A stretch of 62,551 nt of DNA from Psychrobacillus sp. OK028. Lineage in GTDB: Bacteria; Bacillota; Bacilli; Bacillales_A; Planococcaceae. The position numbers and the translations under genes were made by a program. The stretch spans positions 1-62,551 of the forward strand of contig NZ_FNHY01000013.1 of assembly GCF_900103605.1 (NCBI RefSeq). Direction: 5' to 3'. The notes under the pieces were generated by a model. It searched no databases and was not told where the DNA came from. It saw nothing but the letters and a program-made list of their open reading frames with translations. Positions 30,023 to 40,165 of this stretch are shown piece by piece (position 1 is the first letter of the stretch; the number at the start of each line of letters is the position of its first letter).

Positions 30023-32590
30023 TTATTCTATCTCTTTTTGCAGCTCGTATAATAGCTGCAATGCTTCTAATGGAGTTGTACCTGATATATTGACTTTCTT
30101 TAACTTCTTCATTATTTTTTCTGATGACTCGTTTTCTTGGACAACAATTGGTTCTTTCTGTACCTTAGGTTGATCATCAAAGAACGATAATTGTGTTTCA
30201 CTCACGTTTACAGCATTATCTTCCTTCTCATCCTGATGCTCGAAAGTCTCCAAAATTTCACGTGCTCTCGTAATAATTTGTTCAGGCAATTGGGCTAGCT
30301 CTGCAACATGGATACCATAGCTCTTATCCGCTGGACCATCTTTAAGCTTGTGTAAAAAGACAACTTTGCCATCTTTTTCAGTTGCTGCAACATGTACATT
30401 TCGAAGCTTCGGTAGCGAATCCTCTAAATCCGTTAGCTCATGATAATGTGTAGAGAACAGCGTATTTGCCCCTATATTTTCATGAATATATTCCATCATC
30501 GCCTGAGCCAAACTCATACCATCATAAGTGGAGGTACCACGTCCAATTTCATCAAATAAAAGCAAGCTTTTACTTGTAGCATTCATAATCGCATGCTGTG
30601 ATTCCATCATTTCAATCATGAATGTACTCTGGCCGCCCGCCAAATCATCTGCTGCACCAATTCGTGTAAATATTTTATCGACTATTGGTAGCTTCGCAGA
30701 TTCAGCAGGTACATAGCACCCAATTTGTGCCATTACAGTTGTGATCGCTATTTGTCGCATAAAAGTACTTTTACCGGACATATTAGGGCCAGTAATTAGA
30801 AGCATATTAATATCTTCTGTAAGTACACAATCGTTTGGTACATACAACTGATTGTTCATCATTTTCTCCACAACTGGATGTCTACCCTCTTTAATAATCA
30901 TGGCATTAGAATCATGGAAAATAGGCTTTGTCAAACGGTGGTTTTCAGCAACTTGAGCAAATGAAATAAATACATCTAGCTCACTTATTTGTTTTGCTAA
31001 TTTTTGAACAAGCGGGATATAAGACTTAATGTCTTCTCTAACTTGTGTAAATAATTCATATTCTAGCACTTGACTTTCATCTTCTGCTGATAAAATAAGG
31101 GATTCCTTTTCTTTCAGTTCATCCGTAATATATCGTTCTGCGTTCGCTAGCGTTTGTTTACGAACATATCTAGACTCATCTGCTAAATGGATATTCGATT
31201 TTGTTAGCTCGATATAGTAACCAAAAATTCGGTTATAGCCTATTTTTAAGTTTTTAGCACCTGTAATTTCTCTTTCCCTTTGTTCAAGTTCTGCAATCCA
31301 TTTTTTTCCGTTAACTGATGCATCACGAAGCTGGTCCAATCTTTCATGGTAACCGTTTTTAATCACACCACCGTCTTTAACAGAAATTGGAGGGTTTTCA
31401 CTAATTGCTTCTTGTAACTTTCTCCAAATGTCTTCACAATCCTCTAAAGCAGTTCCAAGTTTTTGCAACACTTGATCTTGTGAGGAATTGAGTAGCTGTT
31501 TTATTATAGGTACCTTCGAAAGTGATAGTCTTAGCTGGGCAAGGTCTCTTCCGCCAGCACTACCAAATCCAATTCTACCTACAAGCCGTTCTAAGTCATA
31601 CACTTCCTTAAAAGCTTCTTTAATCTCTTCACGAAGCATAAAGTCATTCAGAAAACTTGTTACTATTTCTTGTCGAGCCTCGATGGATAGTTTGTTTGCA
31701 AGAGGCTGATGAATCCATTGTTTTAACTTTCGTCCGCCCATTGCAGTTACTGTTTCATCCAGTAACCATAATAATGTCCCTTTTTGGTCCCCGCTTCGAA
31801 TAGATGAAATAAGTTCTAAATTTCTTTTAGAATGATAGTCCATCGCTAAAAAGGTTTCTCTTTGTTGAAAGGTGAAAGGCTGAATATGTAATAGGGATTG
31901 TTTTTGCGTTTTTTGAATGTACTGTAATAGCCGTTTCACTGTTTGATGCGTTTTATCAGGATGATTCGGAACGTACTTGTGAATCTCATCATCTGATAAC
32001 TCATCTTTTTCGATGGAAACAGTAAAGTCGTGAATGGCAGATAAATCATTGATCAACACATACATTTGTTCACTGACAATCAGTTCTTTTGCCTGAATCG
32101 CAAGCAATTCCTGTACTACCTCTTTTTCGTCGCCAGTTAAAATAGTCGTAAAGCCATCACCCGTTGATACATCTAAATAAGCAAAAGCGACTTCATTTGT
32201 AGCAAGCAAATCAGCGGAAGCAATAAAATAATTTGACTTCGTTTGCATAGCTTTTCCTTCTATTATAGTACCAGGCGTAACGAGACGAACAACCTCTCTT
32301 TTAACTACACCCTTTGCAACTTTTGGATCCTCTACTTGCTCGCAAATAGCGACTTTGTAGCCCTTGCTAATAAGTGTTTCTATATACCCTTGGGCAGAAT
32401 GATGAGGTACTCCACACATCGGAATACCATCCTTCCTACTTGTCAGCGTAATTTCTAAGATCGCAGCTGCTTTAATAGCATCTTCATGAAATAATTCATA
32501 AAAATCACCTAAACGAAAAAATAGAAATGCATCTATGTAGTCTTTTTTAATTTTTAAGTATTGTTGCATCATTGGAGTTTGTGTAGTCAT
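30023..32590 (-). CDS. mutS: DNA mismatch repair protein MutS
   Basis: Recognises mismatches and small loops. The Phe-x-Glu mismatch wedge is visible in LGDFYELFHEDA near residue 30-40. Walker A is GPNMSGKSTFMRQ and Walker B LLLFDEIGRGTSTYDG. The 855 residues include a C-terminal region rich in acidic residues before residue 820. The ATG follows AGAGAAGGA. The gene lies downstream of cotE, as in B. subtilis. Confidence 0.97.
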   Translation of the reverse strand: MTTQTPMMQQYLKIKKDYIDAFLFFRLGDFYELFHEDAIKAAAILEITLTSRKDGIPMCGVPHHSAQGYIETLISKGYKVAICEQVEDPKVAKGVVKREVVRLVTPGTIIEGKAMQTKSNYFIASADLLATNEVAFAYLDVSTGDGFTTILTGDEKEVVQELLAIQAKELIVSEQMYVLINDLSAIHDFTVSIEKDELSDDEIHKYVPNHPDKTHQTVKRLLQYIQKTQKQSLLHIQPFTFQQRETFLAMDYHSKRNLELISSIRSGDQKGTLLWLLDETVTAMGGRKLKQWIHQPLANKLSIEARQEIVTSFLNDFMLREEIKEAFKEVYDLERLVGRIGFGSAGGRDLAQLRLSLSKVPIIKQLLNSSQDQVLQKLGTALEDCEDIWRKLQEAISENPPISVKDGGVIKNGYHERLDQLRDASVNGKKWIAELEQREREITGAKNLKIGYNRIFGYYIELTKSNIHLADESRYVRKQTLANAERYITDELKEKESLILSAEDESQVLEYELFTQVREDIKSYIPLVQKLAKQISELDVFISFAQVAENHRLTKPIFHDSNAMIIKEGRHPVVEKMMNNQLYVPNDCVLTEDINMLLITGPNMSGKSTFMRQIAITTVMAQIGCYVPAESAKLPIVDKIFTRIGAADDLAGGQSTFMIEMMESQHAIMNATSKSLLLFDEIGRGTSTYDGMSLAQAMMEYIHENIGANTLFSTHYHELTDLEDSLPKLRNVHVAATEKDGKVVFLHKLKDGPADKSYGIHVAELAQLPEQIITRAREILETFEHQDEKEDNAVNVSETQLSFFDDQPKVQKEPIVVQENESSEKIMKKLKKVNISGTTPLEALQLLYELQKEIE

Positions 32591-32699
32591 TTAAATCCTT
32601 CTCTCTTCTTACTAATATAATGATTATAACAAAAAAACAATGAGAAAAGAGGCAGATGACCTTATTTAGATAGCGCAATGGGATTCTATTTAAGGAAAA

Positions 32700-32743
32700 T
32701 AAAATGCACTCTGAATAGGTGACCTAATTCAGGGTGCATTTTA
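32700..32743 (-). terminator. Terminator of the 45-residue protein gene
   Basis: AAAATGCACTCTGAAT pairs with ATTCAGGGTGCATTTT (one mismatch, 10-nt loop), with T-rich sequence on the minus strand. It directly follows the small gene's stop. Confidence 0.8.
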
Positions 32744-32746
32744 TAT

Positions 32747-32884
32747 TTACTTTTTAATTTGATTTTTATTAAATGTTTCCTTGTCAGCACGTTTGAAATC
32801 TTTTGGATATATAACTTCCTGCATTGAAGTCAATCCATTATCTTTTGTATTGAACTTCTCATGGGGTTGCTTACGTTCCTTCAT
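32747..32884 (-). CDS. Small charged protein between cotE and mutS
   Basis: A 45-codon ORF with a clear GAGAGGAGTG ribosome binding site 7-8 bp before its ATG, followed immediately by a strong terminator. The product is hydrophilic (MKERKQPHEKFNTKDN at the start, DKETFNKNQIKK at the end), with no membrane segment. No family is recognised. Small, basic, Asn/Lys-rich proteins next to coat genes are sometimes spore components, but that is only inference from position. Confidence 0.7.
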   Translation of the reverse strand: MKERKQPHEKFNTKDNGLTSMQEVIYPKDFKRADKETFNKNQIKK

Positions 32885-33003
32885 GGTGAACACTCCTCTC
32901 GTTTTTATCTTTATTAGTTTTTCCTGTATAACGAGAGATATTCAATTTGTTATATAATAGAATAAATTTCATAAAGGCATATTAAAAAGTGAAATCCAAC
33001 AAC

Positions 33004-33107
33004 GTTGATTTCCGCGGGCACGGCTTCAATCTCCTCGTCTCTGCGTTCCTTCGGGGCTTTCAGCTCGCGCTGTTCCCGCTAGAGTCGCCGCCTTCCGCTC
33101 CAATCCT
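33004..33107 (-). repeat. GC-rich interspersed repeat, copy 3
   Basis: The best-preserved copy in the window. The top strand reads GATTTCCGCGGGCACGGCTT, then CTCCTCGTCTCTGCG, GGGGCTTTCAGCTCG, CTGTTCCCGC and CGCCTTCCGCTCCAAT. Its GC content stands out against AT-rich flanks. It is in the same orientation as the copy at 250-352 and opposite to that at 563-689. Confidence 0.7.
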
Positions 33108-33162
33108 CAAGACTATCTAATTAATTCAATTATAAAAATCATCTTTTAATTGTTTTTAGACC

Positions 33163-33196
33163 AAAAAAAAAAGCCGGAAGTAATAGCCGGCTTTTT
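33163..33196 (-). terminator. Terminator of cotE
   Basis: AAAAGCCGG / CCGGCTTTT stem with an A-run on the left gives a T-run on the minus strand. It overlaps the last base pairs of cotE. Confidence 0.8.
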
Positions 33197-33758
33197 AAAG
33201 TGACGAAGAATCTTCTGCTTCTTTGGAAGAACCAATGGATCCCGAAGAACTGGATGACGAGCTAGATGAACTAGATGAGCTTTCTTCCCCATATGCCCAT
33301 TCTTCTTCAAATTCTGCTTCATGTACTTGAATGCATATAGTTGTTTCCCCTACAACTTCAACTAGTATCTCTCTTTCTACGGTTACCTGGAATTGCGTAC
33401 CTCCTGAAATGATAATTGCCTCTGTACAATTTGGTTGCTGTAGTACACGAACATGTACTTCTTCCCCAGTAGTATCTTTATCGCGGTAATGTAGTTTGAT
33501 ACGATCCTTATAATTGATCGTTTCTGTAAAAACGGACGTTTTAGAATGGTCATGATGTGCATACCAAACGTTTATATCAAATTTTCCAGTTATCTCTACG
33601 TATCTACCGTGTTTTTTAGACGAACATGTGTGATTAATAACCCAGCATCCTAAAATACTAGATGGTGTATTTGGCGGGCGAAGAACTTCACAGGATTCCG
33701 TTCTCTTTTTTCCTTTAGCAACAACAGCTTTCGTCACGATATGGCGCAAGTGTTTCAT
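33195..33758 (-). CDS. cotE: Outer spore coat morphogenetic protein CotE
   Basis: CotE directs assembly of the outer spore coat. I use ATG 33758 (MKHLRHIVTKAVVAKG), after AAGGAGG, giving 187 residues. Family features include RPPNTPSSILGCWVINH and YKDRIKLHYRDKD. The C-terminus is unusual: EES, then 13 consecutive serines, then GSIGSS. It lies upstream of mutS as in B. subtilis. A mother-cell sigma-E promoter would be expected but I did not identify one. Confidence 0.93.
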   Translation of the reverse strand: MKHLRHIVTKAVVAKGKKRTESCEVLRPPNTPSSILGCWVINHTCSSKKHGRYVEITGKFDINVWYAHHDHSKTSVFTETINYKDRIKLHYRDKDTTGEEVHVRVLQQPNCTEAIIISGGTQFQVTVEREILVEVVGETTICIQVHEAEFEEEWAYGEESSSSSSSSSSSSSGSIGSSKEAEDSSSL

Positions 33759-33876
33759 TTTCTTCCTCCTTGTAATCAAGTCATAACATCATATGCGCCC
33801 ATCGCCCAATCGGTTCATATAGTTACAAAAGTTGTGTAGACTTTAGAGGAAGAAATAATAACTATTGCGATTTTTG

Positions 33877-34452
33877 TCACTTCTTGGTGCTACCTATTCT
33901 TATATTTGGCCATCTAGACTGCCAGTTTTTTCTCTGAATACGTTGCTCATAAACTGCTAACAGATCTTTATTTGTTGCAAAACGAGGAATTGGATTTACG
34001 GTCATTCGCAAGAGGTCGGTTAAACCGTGCGGGGCTACGAGTACAATCTCATTCTGTTCATCCAGTTTCACCCCGACAGACGTCACAGTTTCAGGAAAAT
34101 TGGCTATCCCCTCCACTGAGGATTTATATGGAGGCAGATTATTTATCTTATGCATTCTGGCTTGGTTTTTTACTGACCACGGGATATTCGGCATCAAGCT
34201 CTGTAAATGATTCTCCCACTTTTTCTCCTCTGACACTTCTATATTTTCTGGATTAAAATAAATAACATCGATATCCTCTAAAGGGGTTCTTTCTAAATAT
34301 CCATGTATTGTATCCCAAATTTTAGAGCGGACAAATCCTGCACATATCCACCAGTCTGGAAGATTTAATTGTTGAGCTGCTTTTAATATATCTATCATCC
34401 ATTTATCTTCAAGTATTAAAGATTTTATATCTTCTTTTGTTTGTATATCCAC
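33877..34452 (-). CDS. Nucleotidyltransferase family protein (DUF925-like)
   Basis: This 191-residue protein shows an N-terminal WWICAGFVRSKIWD then EDIDVIYFNPE, the pattern of NTP_transf_6/DUF925 nucleotidyltransferase-fold proteins. The paired acidic residues in EDIDV would bind metal. The GTG start follows AAGGAGAAGTG. Target unknown. The C-terminal half (VEGIANFPETVTSVGV) matches the family's length. Confidence 0.8.
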   Translation of the reverse strand: MDIQTKEDIKSLILEDKWMIDILKAAQQLNLPDWWICAGFVRSKIWDTIHGYLERTPLEDIDVIYFNPENIEVSEEKKWENHLQSLMPNIPWSVKNQARMHKINNLPPYKSSVEGIANFPETVTSVGVKLDEQNEIVLVAPHGLTDLLRMTVNPIPRFATNKDLLAVYEQRIQRKNWQSRWPNIRIGSTKK

Positions 34453-34467
34453 TTACCCCACTTCTCC

Positions 34468-36090
34468 TTATCCTCTCGAGAACATTAATCTCCAACCTAT
34501 CAAAATACTTATTAACAATATAACGGCATATACCGGCAAACCATAAGGAATGATTAAAGCCACGGCATGTATTGCTGCCATTAATCCTACCATGAGCATG
34601 CTACCGAATACTTTAAAAAACGCATTAGTTTGTGTATGCTCATGCGAGCTAATAAAAGGGAATTTCCCCTTACTAAAAATCCCATAAGATACTAGCGTTA
34701 ACATAATTGCAGCTAACAGCACGACGACTAAGTCCAGAAAAATTCGGAAAGAAAATATCCAAAAAAATATGACACTTAGCAACGTTAAAATAGGAATAAA
34801 ATAATTCACAATGCTTGCCTTTAGTGTTGCACTATATACAATTGATTTATTTTTAATAGGAGCTGCGTAAAAAATCCATTGTCCTTTATAATTACCAGAG
34901 TACTCCAACATTTGAACAACGGATGGAATCATAATTAGCGAAAAATATATGACCATATAAGAACTTCCAATTTTCATTTCCTCAAAGGAACCAGAACTTA
35001 ACGAATTGAATAAAAAGATAAATGGAAAAATAATCGAAAAACCTAGTATGGGAAATATTTTTAGCTTTAATTCCCTTTCTTCTTTTAGCATAAGGGAAGC
35101 AAACTTGTAAAAGGTGCGCTCCTCTTTAGTTCTGCATAAAATTCTTGCCCAAATTCCCTGTACCATATGGTTTCGCTTTTTCGTTCTATTTGTATCACTT
35201 TGTAATTTAGATAGATTTCTCTCAAAAGTTGGCATAAGACGAATATAAATCATGATCGCAACGATTGGAGCTAGAATTGCAAGAAAGGATAGTATAATTA
35301 TATACAAGGAATAATCTCTATTTAAGACCAATTCAAAAGGAGCTGCAAACCAAAATGGGGGTAGTAACGTATGCCACCAGGCAAAAGTGTACGAAATTTC
35401 AATATTAACTATTTGAAACACGCGTCCCACTAATTGATAACTTACCGCCATTCCAATGGCTAAGAAAATTTGCACATAGTTAATAATATCCTTTAGCATT
35501 TCACCACTAAAGAAACGAAGGATAAATAGATACACAAAGGCAGTCAACACTACTGCCAAACTACTAACTAATAATATTTCTATGAAAAACAAGAGTGCAA
35601 AGATAATACCAAACTTAAACACACTTACAATAAGCGGGATAGTTACAAACGAACCAGTTAAAAGAACCATATAAATCATTATATGTGTAATCTTTGCTGC
35701 ATTTAATGTCTTTTCACTAATAGGTTTGGGGTGAAGTATATTTTTATCCCGTATATCTAGCAGAACAGCAGAAAAATCCGAAACCATCGACGTCATTAAA
35801 ATGATAAACAAGGAGCTAAACATGATAGTAAGCGAGAATAAAAATTCATTACCTAAAAAAAGAAAAGGAACTAAAAAGAGGATTCCAAATAACCCGTACA
35901 TCCATAAGGATTTAAGAAACTGGTTTCCTTCCTTTTTAATATTTGAACCGCTAAAGATTGCTGGCATCCTTCTACTATCCATCGTCAGCTTTAACTGTAT
36001 AATTTTTCGCATCACATCATAGTCTATATTTAACTTTTGATAGACAGGTTTAAAACGATCCAGAACTCTAAGTGACGCAAAATTATTCAT
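34468..36090 (-). CDS. ABC transporter permease
   Basis: A large integral membrane protein, about 540 residues with roughly 12 hydrophobic segments, partner of the ATPase encoded immediately upstream. I use ATG 36090 (MNNFASLRVLDRFKP), after TGGAGGCAG, so the start overlaps the ATPase stop by 8 bp; the GTG at 36105 would remove the ribosome binding site. The pair resembles exporters of unknown or peptide-like substrates. Confidence 0.85.
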   Translation of the reverse strand: MNNFASLRVLDRFKPVYQKLNIDYDVMRKIIQLKLTMDSRRMPAIFSGSNIKKEGNQFLKSLWMYGLFGILFLVPFLFLGNEFLFSLTIMFSSLFIILMTSMVSDFSAVLLDIRDKNILHPKPISEKTLNAAKITHIMIYMVLLTGSFVTIPLIVSVFKFGIIFALLFFIEILLVSSLAVVLTAFVYLFILRFFSGEMLKDIINYVQIFLAIGMAVSYQLVGRVFQIVNIEISYTFAWWHTLLPPFWFAAPFELVLNRDYSLYIIILSFLAILAPIVAIMIYIRLMPTFERNLSKLQSDTNRTKKRNHMVQGIWARILCRTKEERTFYKFASLMLKEERELKLKIFPILGFSIIFPFIFLFNSLSSGSFEEMKIGSSYMVIYFSLIMIPSVVQMLEYSGNYKGQWIFYAAPIKNKSIVYSATLKASIVNYFIPILTLLSVIFFWIFSFRIFLDLVVVLLAAIMLTLVSYGIFSKGKFPFISSHEHTQTNAFFKVFGSMLMVGLMAAIHAVALIIPYGLPVYAVILLISILIGWRLMFSRG

Positions 36091-36877
36091 AGTCACTGCC
36101 TCCACGAACTAAATTCACAAACCTATCCGCAATTTCCACATGCTCGTTAAAACCAGTCAACTGATTGAAGATGCCTTCTAAAGATCCTTCCTCGTTTTGC
36201 ATTTTCAGTTCTTCAAAAGTTCCATCTGCCACTACTTGACCATTAACTAATAATACAATTCGGTTACTGATTTTCTCTACGACATCCATAATATGAGAAG
36301 AATAAAAAATGGTCTTCCCTTGTTCTGCAAGTTTTGCAAGTATCTCTTTAATAACCATCACACTGTTCGCATCTAAACCAGATAGCGGTTCATCGAAAAA
36401 CAATAAATCCGGGTCATGTAACAAACTCGAAATGATTAATACCTTCTGCTTCATCCCTTTGGAAAAAGAGGAAATTCGTTGGTGAAATACCGCTTCTAAA
36501 CCAAATTCCTGCATCAAACCGAATGCCTTTTGCTCTGCTTCCCCACTACTTAATCCGTAAAGCTCCCCTGTGAAAGTTAGATATTCGAAAGCGGTTAAAT
36601 TTTCATAAAGCTCCGCCGTTTCAGGCACATAGCCAATTCGCTTTTTATAGGAATAATCACCTTTGATAATATTTTCCCCAAAGATTTCTATAAGGCCAGT
36701 ATAGCCATCAATTAGACCAAGCATCAATTTCACTGTTGTGCTTTTCCCTGCTCCATTTGGCCCGATATATCCAATAATTTGTCCTTCATATACATCTAGA
36801 TTGATCCCATTTAGCACTTGTTTATTTCCAAAGCTTTTAGAAACACCTATCAATGACAACACTTTCTTTGCGCTCAT
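36083..36877 (-). CDS. ABC transporter ATP-binding protein
   Basis: This ABC ATPase has Walker A GPNGAGKST, signature SSFSKGMKQ, Walker B LLFFDEPLSGLD and the switch His in SSHIMD. The 264 residues include a C-terminal extension typical of drug/peptide exporters. The ATG follows AGGGGG. It energises the adjacent permease. Confidence 0.93.
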   Translation of the reverse strand: MSAKKVLSLIGVSKSFGNKQVLNGINLDVYEGQIIGYIGPNGAGKSTTVKLMLGLIDGYTGLIEIFGENIIKGDYSYKKRIGYVPETAELYENLTAFEYLTFTGELYGLSSGEAEQKAFGLMQEFGLEAVFHQRISSFSKGMKQKVLIISSLLHDPDLLFFDEPLSGLDANSVMVIKEILAKLAEQGKTIFYSSHIMDVVEKISNRIVLLVNGQVVADGTFEELKMQNEEGSLEGIFNQLTGFNEHVEIADRFVNLVRGGSDYE

Positions 36878-37073
36878 TTGAATTTCCCCCTATGTATAAA
36901 TCACTCTCAAGTTCTAAATATTTACATTTATATTTTATCATACCAATAGTCTCGTTATTCCATAATTTTCATTTGGAGAAATATCTTTCTACATCTATCT
37001 CTTGAACTTCGAGGACATTGGGTGTAGCATTTTCTAAAGTTGGACTACATCATCTCGTAAGGAGAGAGCTCAT

Positions 37074-38288
37074 TTGTTAACTACCCAAGAAAAAAATAAA
37101 AGTACAATTGCTTTACTAGTTATAGGAATTATCTTCATATCCACTACTCTAAGAGCACCGCTTACTGCCGTAGGGCCAATCATTTCGTATATACGAGATG
37201 GTTTGGAAATTTCAAATGTGTTAGCAGGATTTATCACAACAATTCCACTCTTAGCATTTGCGATTGTCTCCCCTTTTGTCCCAAAGATTGCTCGACGCTT
37301 TGGGATGGAAATGACCCTATTTCTGGCTATTCTATTGTTGGCAATAGGAATTGTTATTCGCTCACTCGGAACATCATTCTTCATGCTATTAGGAACAGCT
37401 TTAATAGGAGTTGCAATTGCTTTTGGTAATGTATTAGTCCCAAGTTTCATCAAGCTGAAATTTCCTTTACAGCTTGGGCTCATGACTGGATTATTTACCG
37501 TTTCGATGAACTTATCTGCTGGAATTGGTGCTGGTATCAGCTATCCAATAACAAATGGTACTATGTATGGGTGGCAAGGTGCACTCGGTTTTTGGGCAAT
37601 TCTTGCGATAATCGCGTGTATCATTTGGTTACCTCAGATCAAGAAAAAACAAATAGTTGTCTCAGTTCCTAAAACTAATGCGATAAAAGCTAAGTCTATA
37701 TTAAAATCGCCTTTAACTTGGTCTATCACTTTGTGTATGGGTCTGCAATCACTTATTTTTTATACAACAGCAGCATGGATTCCCGAAATACTACAAACAC
37801 AAGGAATGGAAGCTGAAAAGTCTGGATGGATGTTGTCTATTATGCAATTCGCACAGCTTCCGATGACTTTTCTTATCCCGATTCTTGCAGGTAGATTTAA
37901 GGATCAACGAATACTTGTTTTGTTATTTACGATTTTTTATCTAATCGGTTTCACTGGATTATTGTATGGAGACATATCCCTTTCATTACTTTGGATGATT
38001 GCACTTGGCTTAGGTGGAGGGGCTTCTTTCGGACTTGTAATGATGTTTTTCTCCCTTCGTTCTCGCACTCCAATGGAAGCGGCTGATTTATCGGGGGTCG
38101 CTCAGTCAATTGGGTATTTACTCGCAGCAGTTGGTCCAGTATTCTTTGGATTTATCCACGATGAAACGGGCAGCTGGCATATTCCGATGATTCTATTTAT
38201 GGTTACAGTTGTTCTTCTATTCTTAGCTGGAATGCATGCGGGAAGAGATCGATTTGTTTCCGAGGAAGTCTTACTAGAAGATATGTAA
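37074..38288 (+). CDS. MFS transporter, CynX/NimT family
   Basis: A 12-helix major-facilitator carrier of 404 residues. The first helix ends in TLRAPLTAVGPI, typical of CynX/NimT-like transporters that export cyanate, nitroimidazole or similar compounds. The TTG start follows AAGGAGAG. It stands alone, divergent from the ABC genes and convergent with nos. Substrate unknown. Confidence 0.9.
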   Translation: MLTTQEKNKSTIALLVIGIIFISTTLRAPLTAVGPIISYIRDGLEISNVLAGFITTIPLLAFAIVSPFVPKIARRFGMEMTLFLAILLLAIGIVIRSLGTSFFMLLGTALIGVAIAFGNVLVPSFIKLKFPLQLGLMTGLFTVSMNLSAGIGAGISYPITNGTMYGWQGALGFWAILAIIACIIWLPQIKKKQIVVSVPKTNAIKAKSILKSPLTWSITLCMGLQSLIFYTTAAWIPEILQTQGMEAEKSGWMLSIMQFAQLPMTFLIPILAGRFKDQRILVLLFTIFYLIGFTGLLYGDISLSLLWMIALGLGGGASFGLVMMFFSLRSRTPMEAADLSGVAQSIGYLLAAVGPVFFGFIHDETGSWHIPMILFMVTVVLLFLAGMHAGRDRFVSEEVLLEDM

Positions 38289-38319
38289 AAAAGAAGCATG
38301 AAATCATGCTTCTTTTTTA
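38287..38319. terminator. Bidirectional terminator between MFS gene and nos
   Basis: AAAAAAGAAGCATG and CATGCTTCTTTTTT flank a 4-nt loop. It serves both convergent genes. Confidence 0.85.
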
Positions 38320-39372
38320 GTACGGTGATGGTTGATAGAAATAATTTGGTGTTACTTTTTCATTATTATATGGCTTATGGAAGATATGCGTGGTAGCTGG
38401 TGACATTGGCGGGATAAGCCACGTCCAATTACCAGTGACGTCACGACCTGCATCCTTTTCAATTTCTTCAAATTTTTTAAATTGCTGCGCTGCTGTATGA
38501 TGATCTACAATACTGACACCATCTTTTTTATAGGAATACAATACAGCTGCATTTAGTTCTAATAATGCTCGGTCTTTCCAAAGTGAGGCACTAGATTTCG
38601 TATTTAACCCCATATATCTTGCAACAGAAGGAAGCATATTGTAGCGATATTCATCCGCCAGATTGCGTGCACCAATTTCTGTACCCATATACCATCCATT
38701 AAAAGGAGCAGCAGCGTAAGTGATGCCTCCAATTTCTAATTTCATGTTAGAAATCATCGGAACAGCATACCATTTTAGCTGTAAATCCTGAAACCATTCA
38801 TATTCAGGATGACGAATTGGTACCTCTAATATATACTGCTCCGGAATATCGTATAATTTCGGAGGATGATCCTTTACCTGAATAACGAGTGGCAGCACAT
38901 CAAAATGAGTTCTCTTCCCTCTCCATCCAAGTTCCTCACATTTTTTCGTAAAATCAATAGAATCAGAATCTCCAATAACCCAATCTTCTGTTTCATAGCC
39001 GGCATATCGGATTAGCTGATGATTCCAAATGCGTATGTCCTTTTGTGAAAAAATCGTAATAGTAGGTCTGATACGACCTTCGTTTGTCGCAAACTGCATG
39101 TGTTCAAGTAGTGCTTCAAATACAGCTTCCTCGGTATGTAAATTTCGTTTATCAAAAACAGTAAGGCTTTGCCAAAATAATCGCCCGATGCATTTATTGC
39201 TATTTCGCCAGGCCACCTTGGCACCAAATTCTAACTCCTCGGTAGTATGTTCATAGGTACCTCCTATACTAATCTGATTTTCTATTTCCCTTAATCGCAT
39301 ATGCATATCAAATTCCGTTTTACCAGTTTCATTATAAAAAAGACGAATAAAATTTTGTGCTTCCATTAACAT
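38317..39372 (-). CDS. nos: Nitric oxide synthase, oxygenase domain only
   Basis: Bacterial NOS makes NO and citrulline from arginine, borrowing electrons from cellular reductases. The 351 residues correspond to the heme oxygenase domain without a reductase. The axial Cys lies in [14 protein letters not shown], the substrate region is [17 protein letters not shown], and the pterin-site [10 protein letters not shown] is near the C-terminus. The ATG follows GGGGAGGTG. It is a monocistronic gene. Confidence 0.96.
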   Translation of the reverse strand: MLMEAQNFIRLFYNETGKTEFDMHMRLREIENQISIGGTYEHTTEELEFGAKVAWRNSNKCIGRLFWQSLTVFDKRNLHTEEAVFEALLEHMQFATNEGRIRPTITIFSQKDIRIWNHQLIRYAGYETEDWVIGDSDSIDFTKKCEELGWRGKRTHFDVLPLVIQVKDHPPKLYDIPEQYILEVPIRHPEYEWFQDLQLKWYAVPMISNMKLEIGGITYAAAPFNGWYMGTEIGARNLADEYRYNMLPSVARYMGLNTKSSASLWKDRALLELNAAVLYSYKKDGVSIVDHHTAAQQFKKFEEIEKDAGRDVTGNWTWLIPPMSPATTHIFHKPYNNEKVTPNYFYQPSPY

Positions 39373-39632
39373 AATCGTCGCACCTCCCCTATCTCTTCAT
39401 CTTAGTAGAATGAAGGCAATCCAGACAAGTGTCAGAACTAAGAAAGATGTGAGGAATTTATGACAGTAAAAATATTCGTATTAGAACAATCGCTATATAC
39501 GGATTAAACTGAGTTATGTTAAAATATGGATAATGTTTAATATTTTGTTTTCTTACTCTTAATATAAAAACCAACTAGTGGAAAACAAACTATTTAGCAA
39601 GATTTTCACATAAAACTATAGGGGGATTTACC

Positions 39633-39896
39633 ATGAGACGGATTTCAGTAATTTTACTTTCAGCAACATTACTGTTAGGTGTTACTACGATTTCACCAAC
39701 AACGACAGATGCTGCAGCAAAGAAATTTGCAAACTGCACAGAGTTAAATAAAACATATAAAGGTGGAGTGGCTAAAGCTGCAAATATTAAAAATAAAGGT
39801 GGAAAAACAAAATATACTCCATTTGTTTCAAAGGAAATTTATGAGGCCAACATAAAAAGCGATCGGGATAAAGATGGCATTGCATGTGAGAAATAA
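39633..39896 (+). CDS. Secreted Excalibur calcium-binding domain protein
   Basis: The 87-residue protein begins with a signal peptide (about residues 1-27, cleavage near TDAAAKK). The rest is one Excalibur domain: FANCTELNKTYKGGVAKA and the EF-hand-like DRDKDGIACEK, with two Cys that may pair. It is predicted to be extracellular and calcium-binding. The ATG follows AGGGGGA. No operon partner. Confidence 0.9.
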   Translation: MRRISVILLSATLLLGVTTISPTTTDAAAKKFANCTELNKTYKGGVAKAANIKNKGGKTKYTPFVSKEIYEANIKSDRDKDGIACEK

Positions 39897-39989
39897 AAAT
39901 TAAAGAGTAATTTTAGTTGAGGTTTTTATAGATAATAAAATATTAATGTATTTCACTTACCCTACTTTATACTAATAAAGATATATATA

Positions 39990-40031
39990 AAATAACCTTG
40001 AAAGGCATATAGCAAATCAAGGTTATTATTA
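39990..40031. terminator. Terminator-like hairpin
   Basis: AATAACCTTG / CAAGGTTATT with an 18-nt loop, followed by ATTATT. It lies about 100 bp after the Excalibur gene and ahead of the tRNA gene. Confidence 0.55.
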
Positions 40032-40165
40032 TTTACAATTCTTTTTTAATTAAATCCAATTAAATCATCAAAGTAGCACTTTTAGGTATATACTAGCATT
40101 CTTTCTTATAGTATATTTATGATTAGGAACATTGATGCGCTAAGAGTTCAGGTTTTTATTAAATC

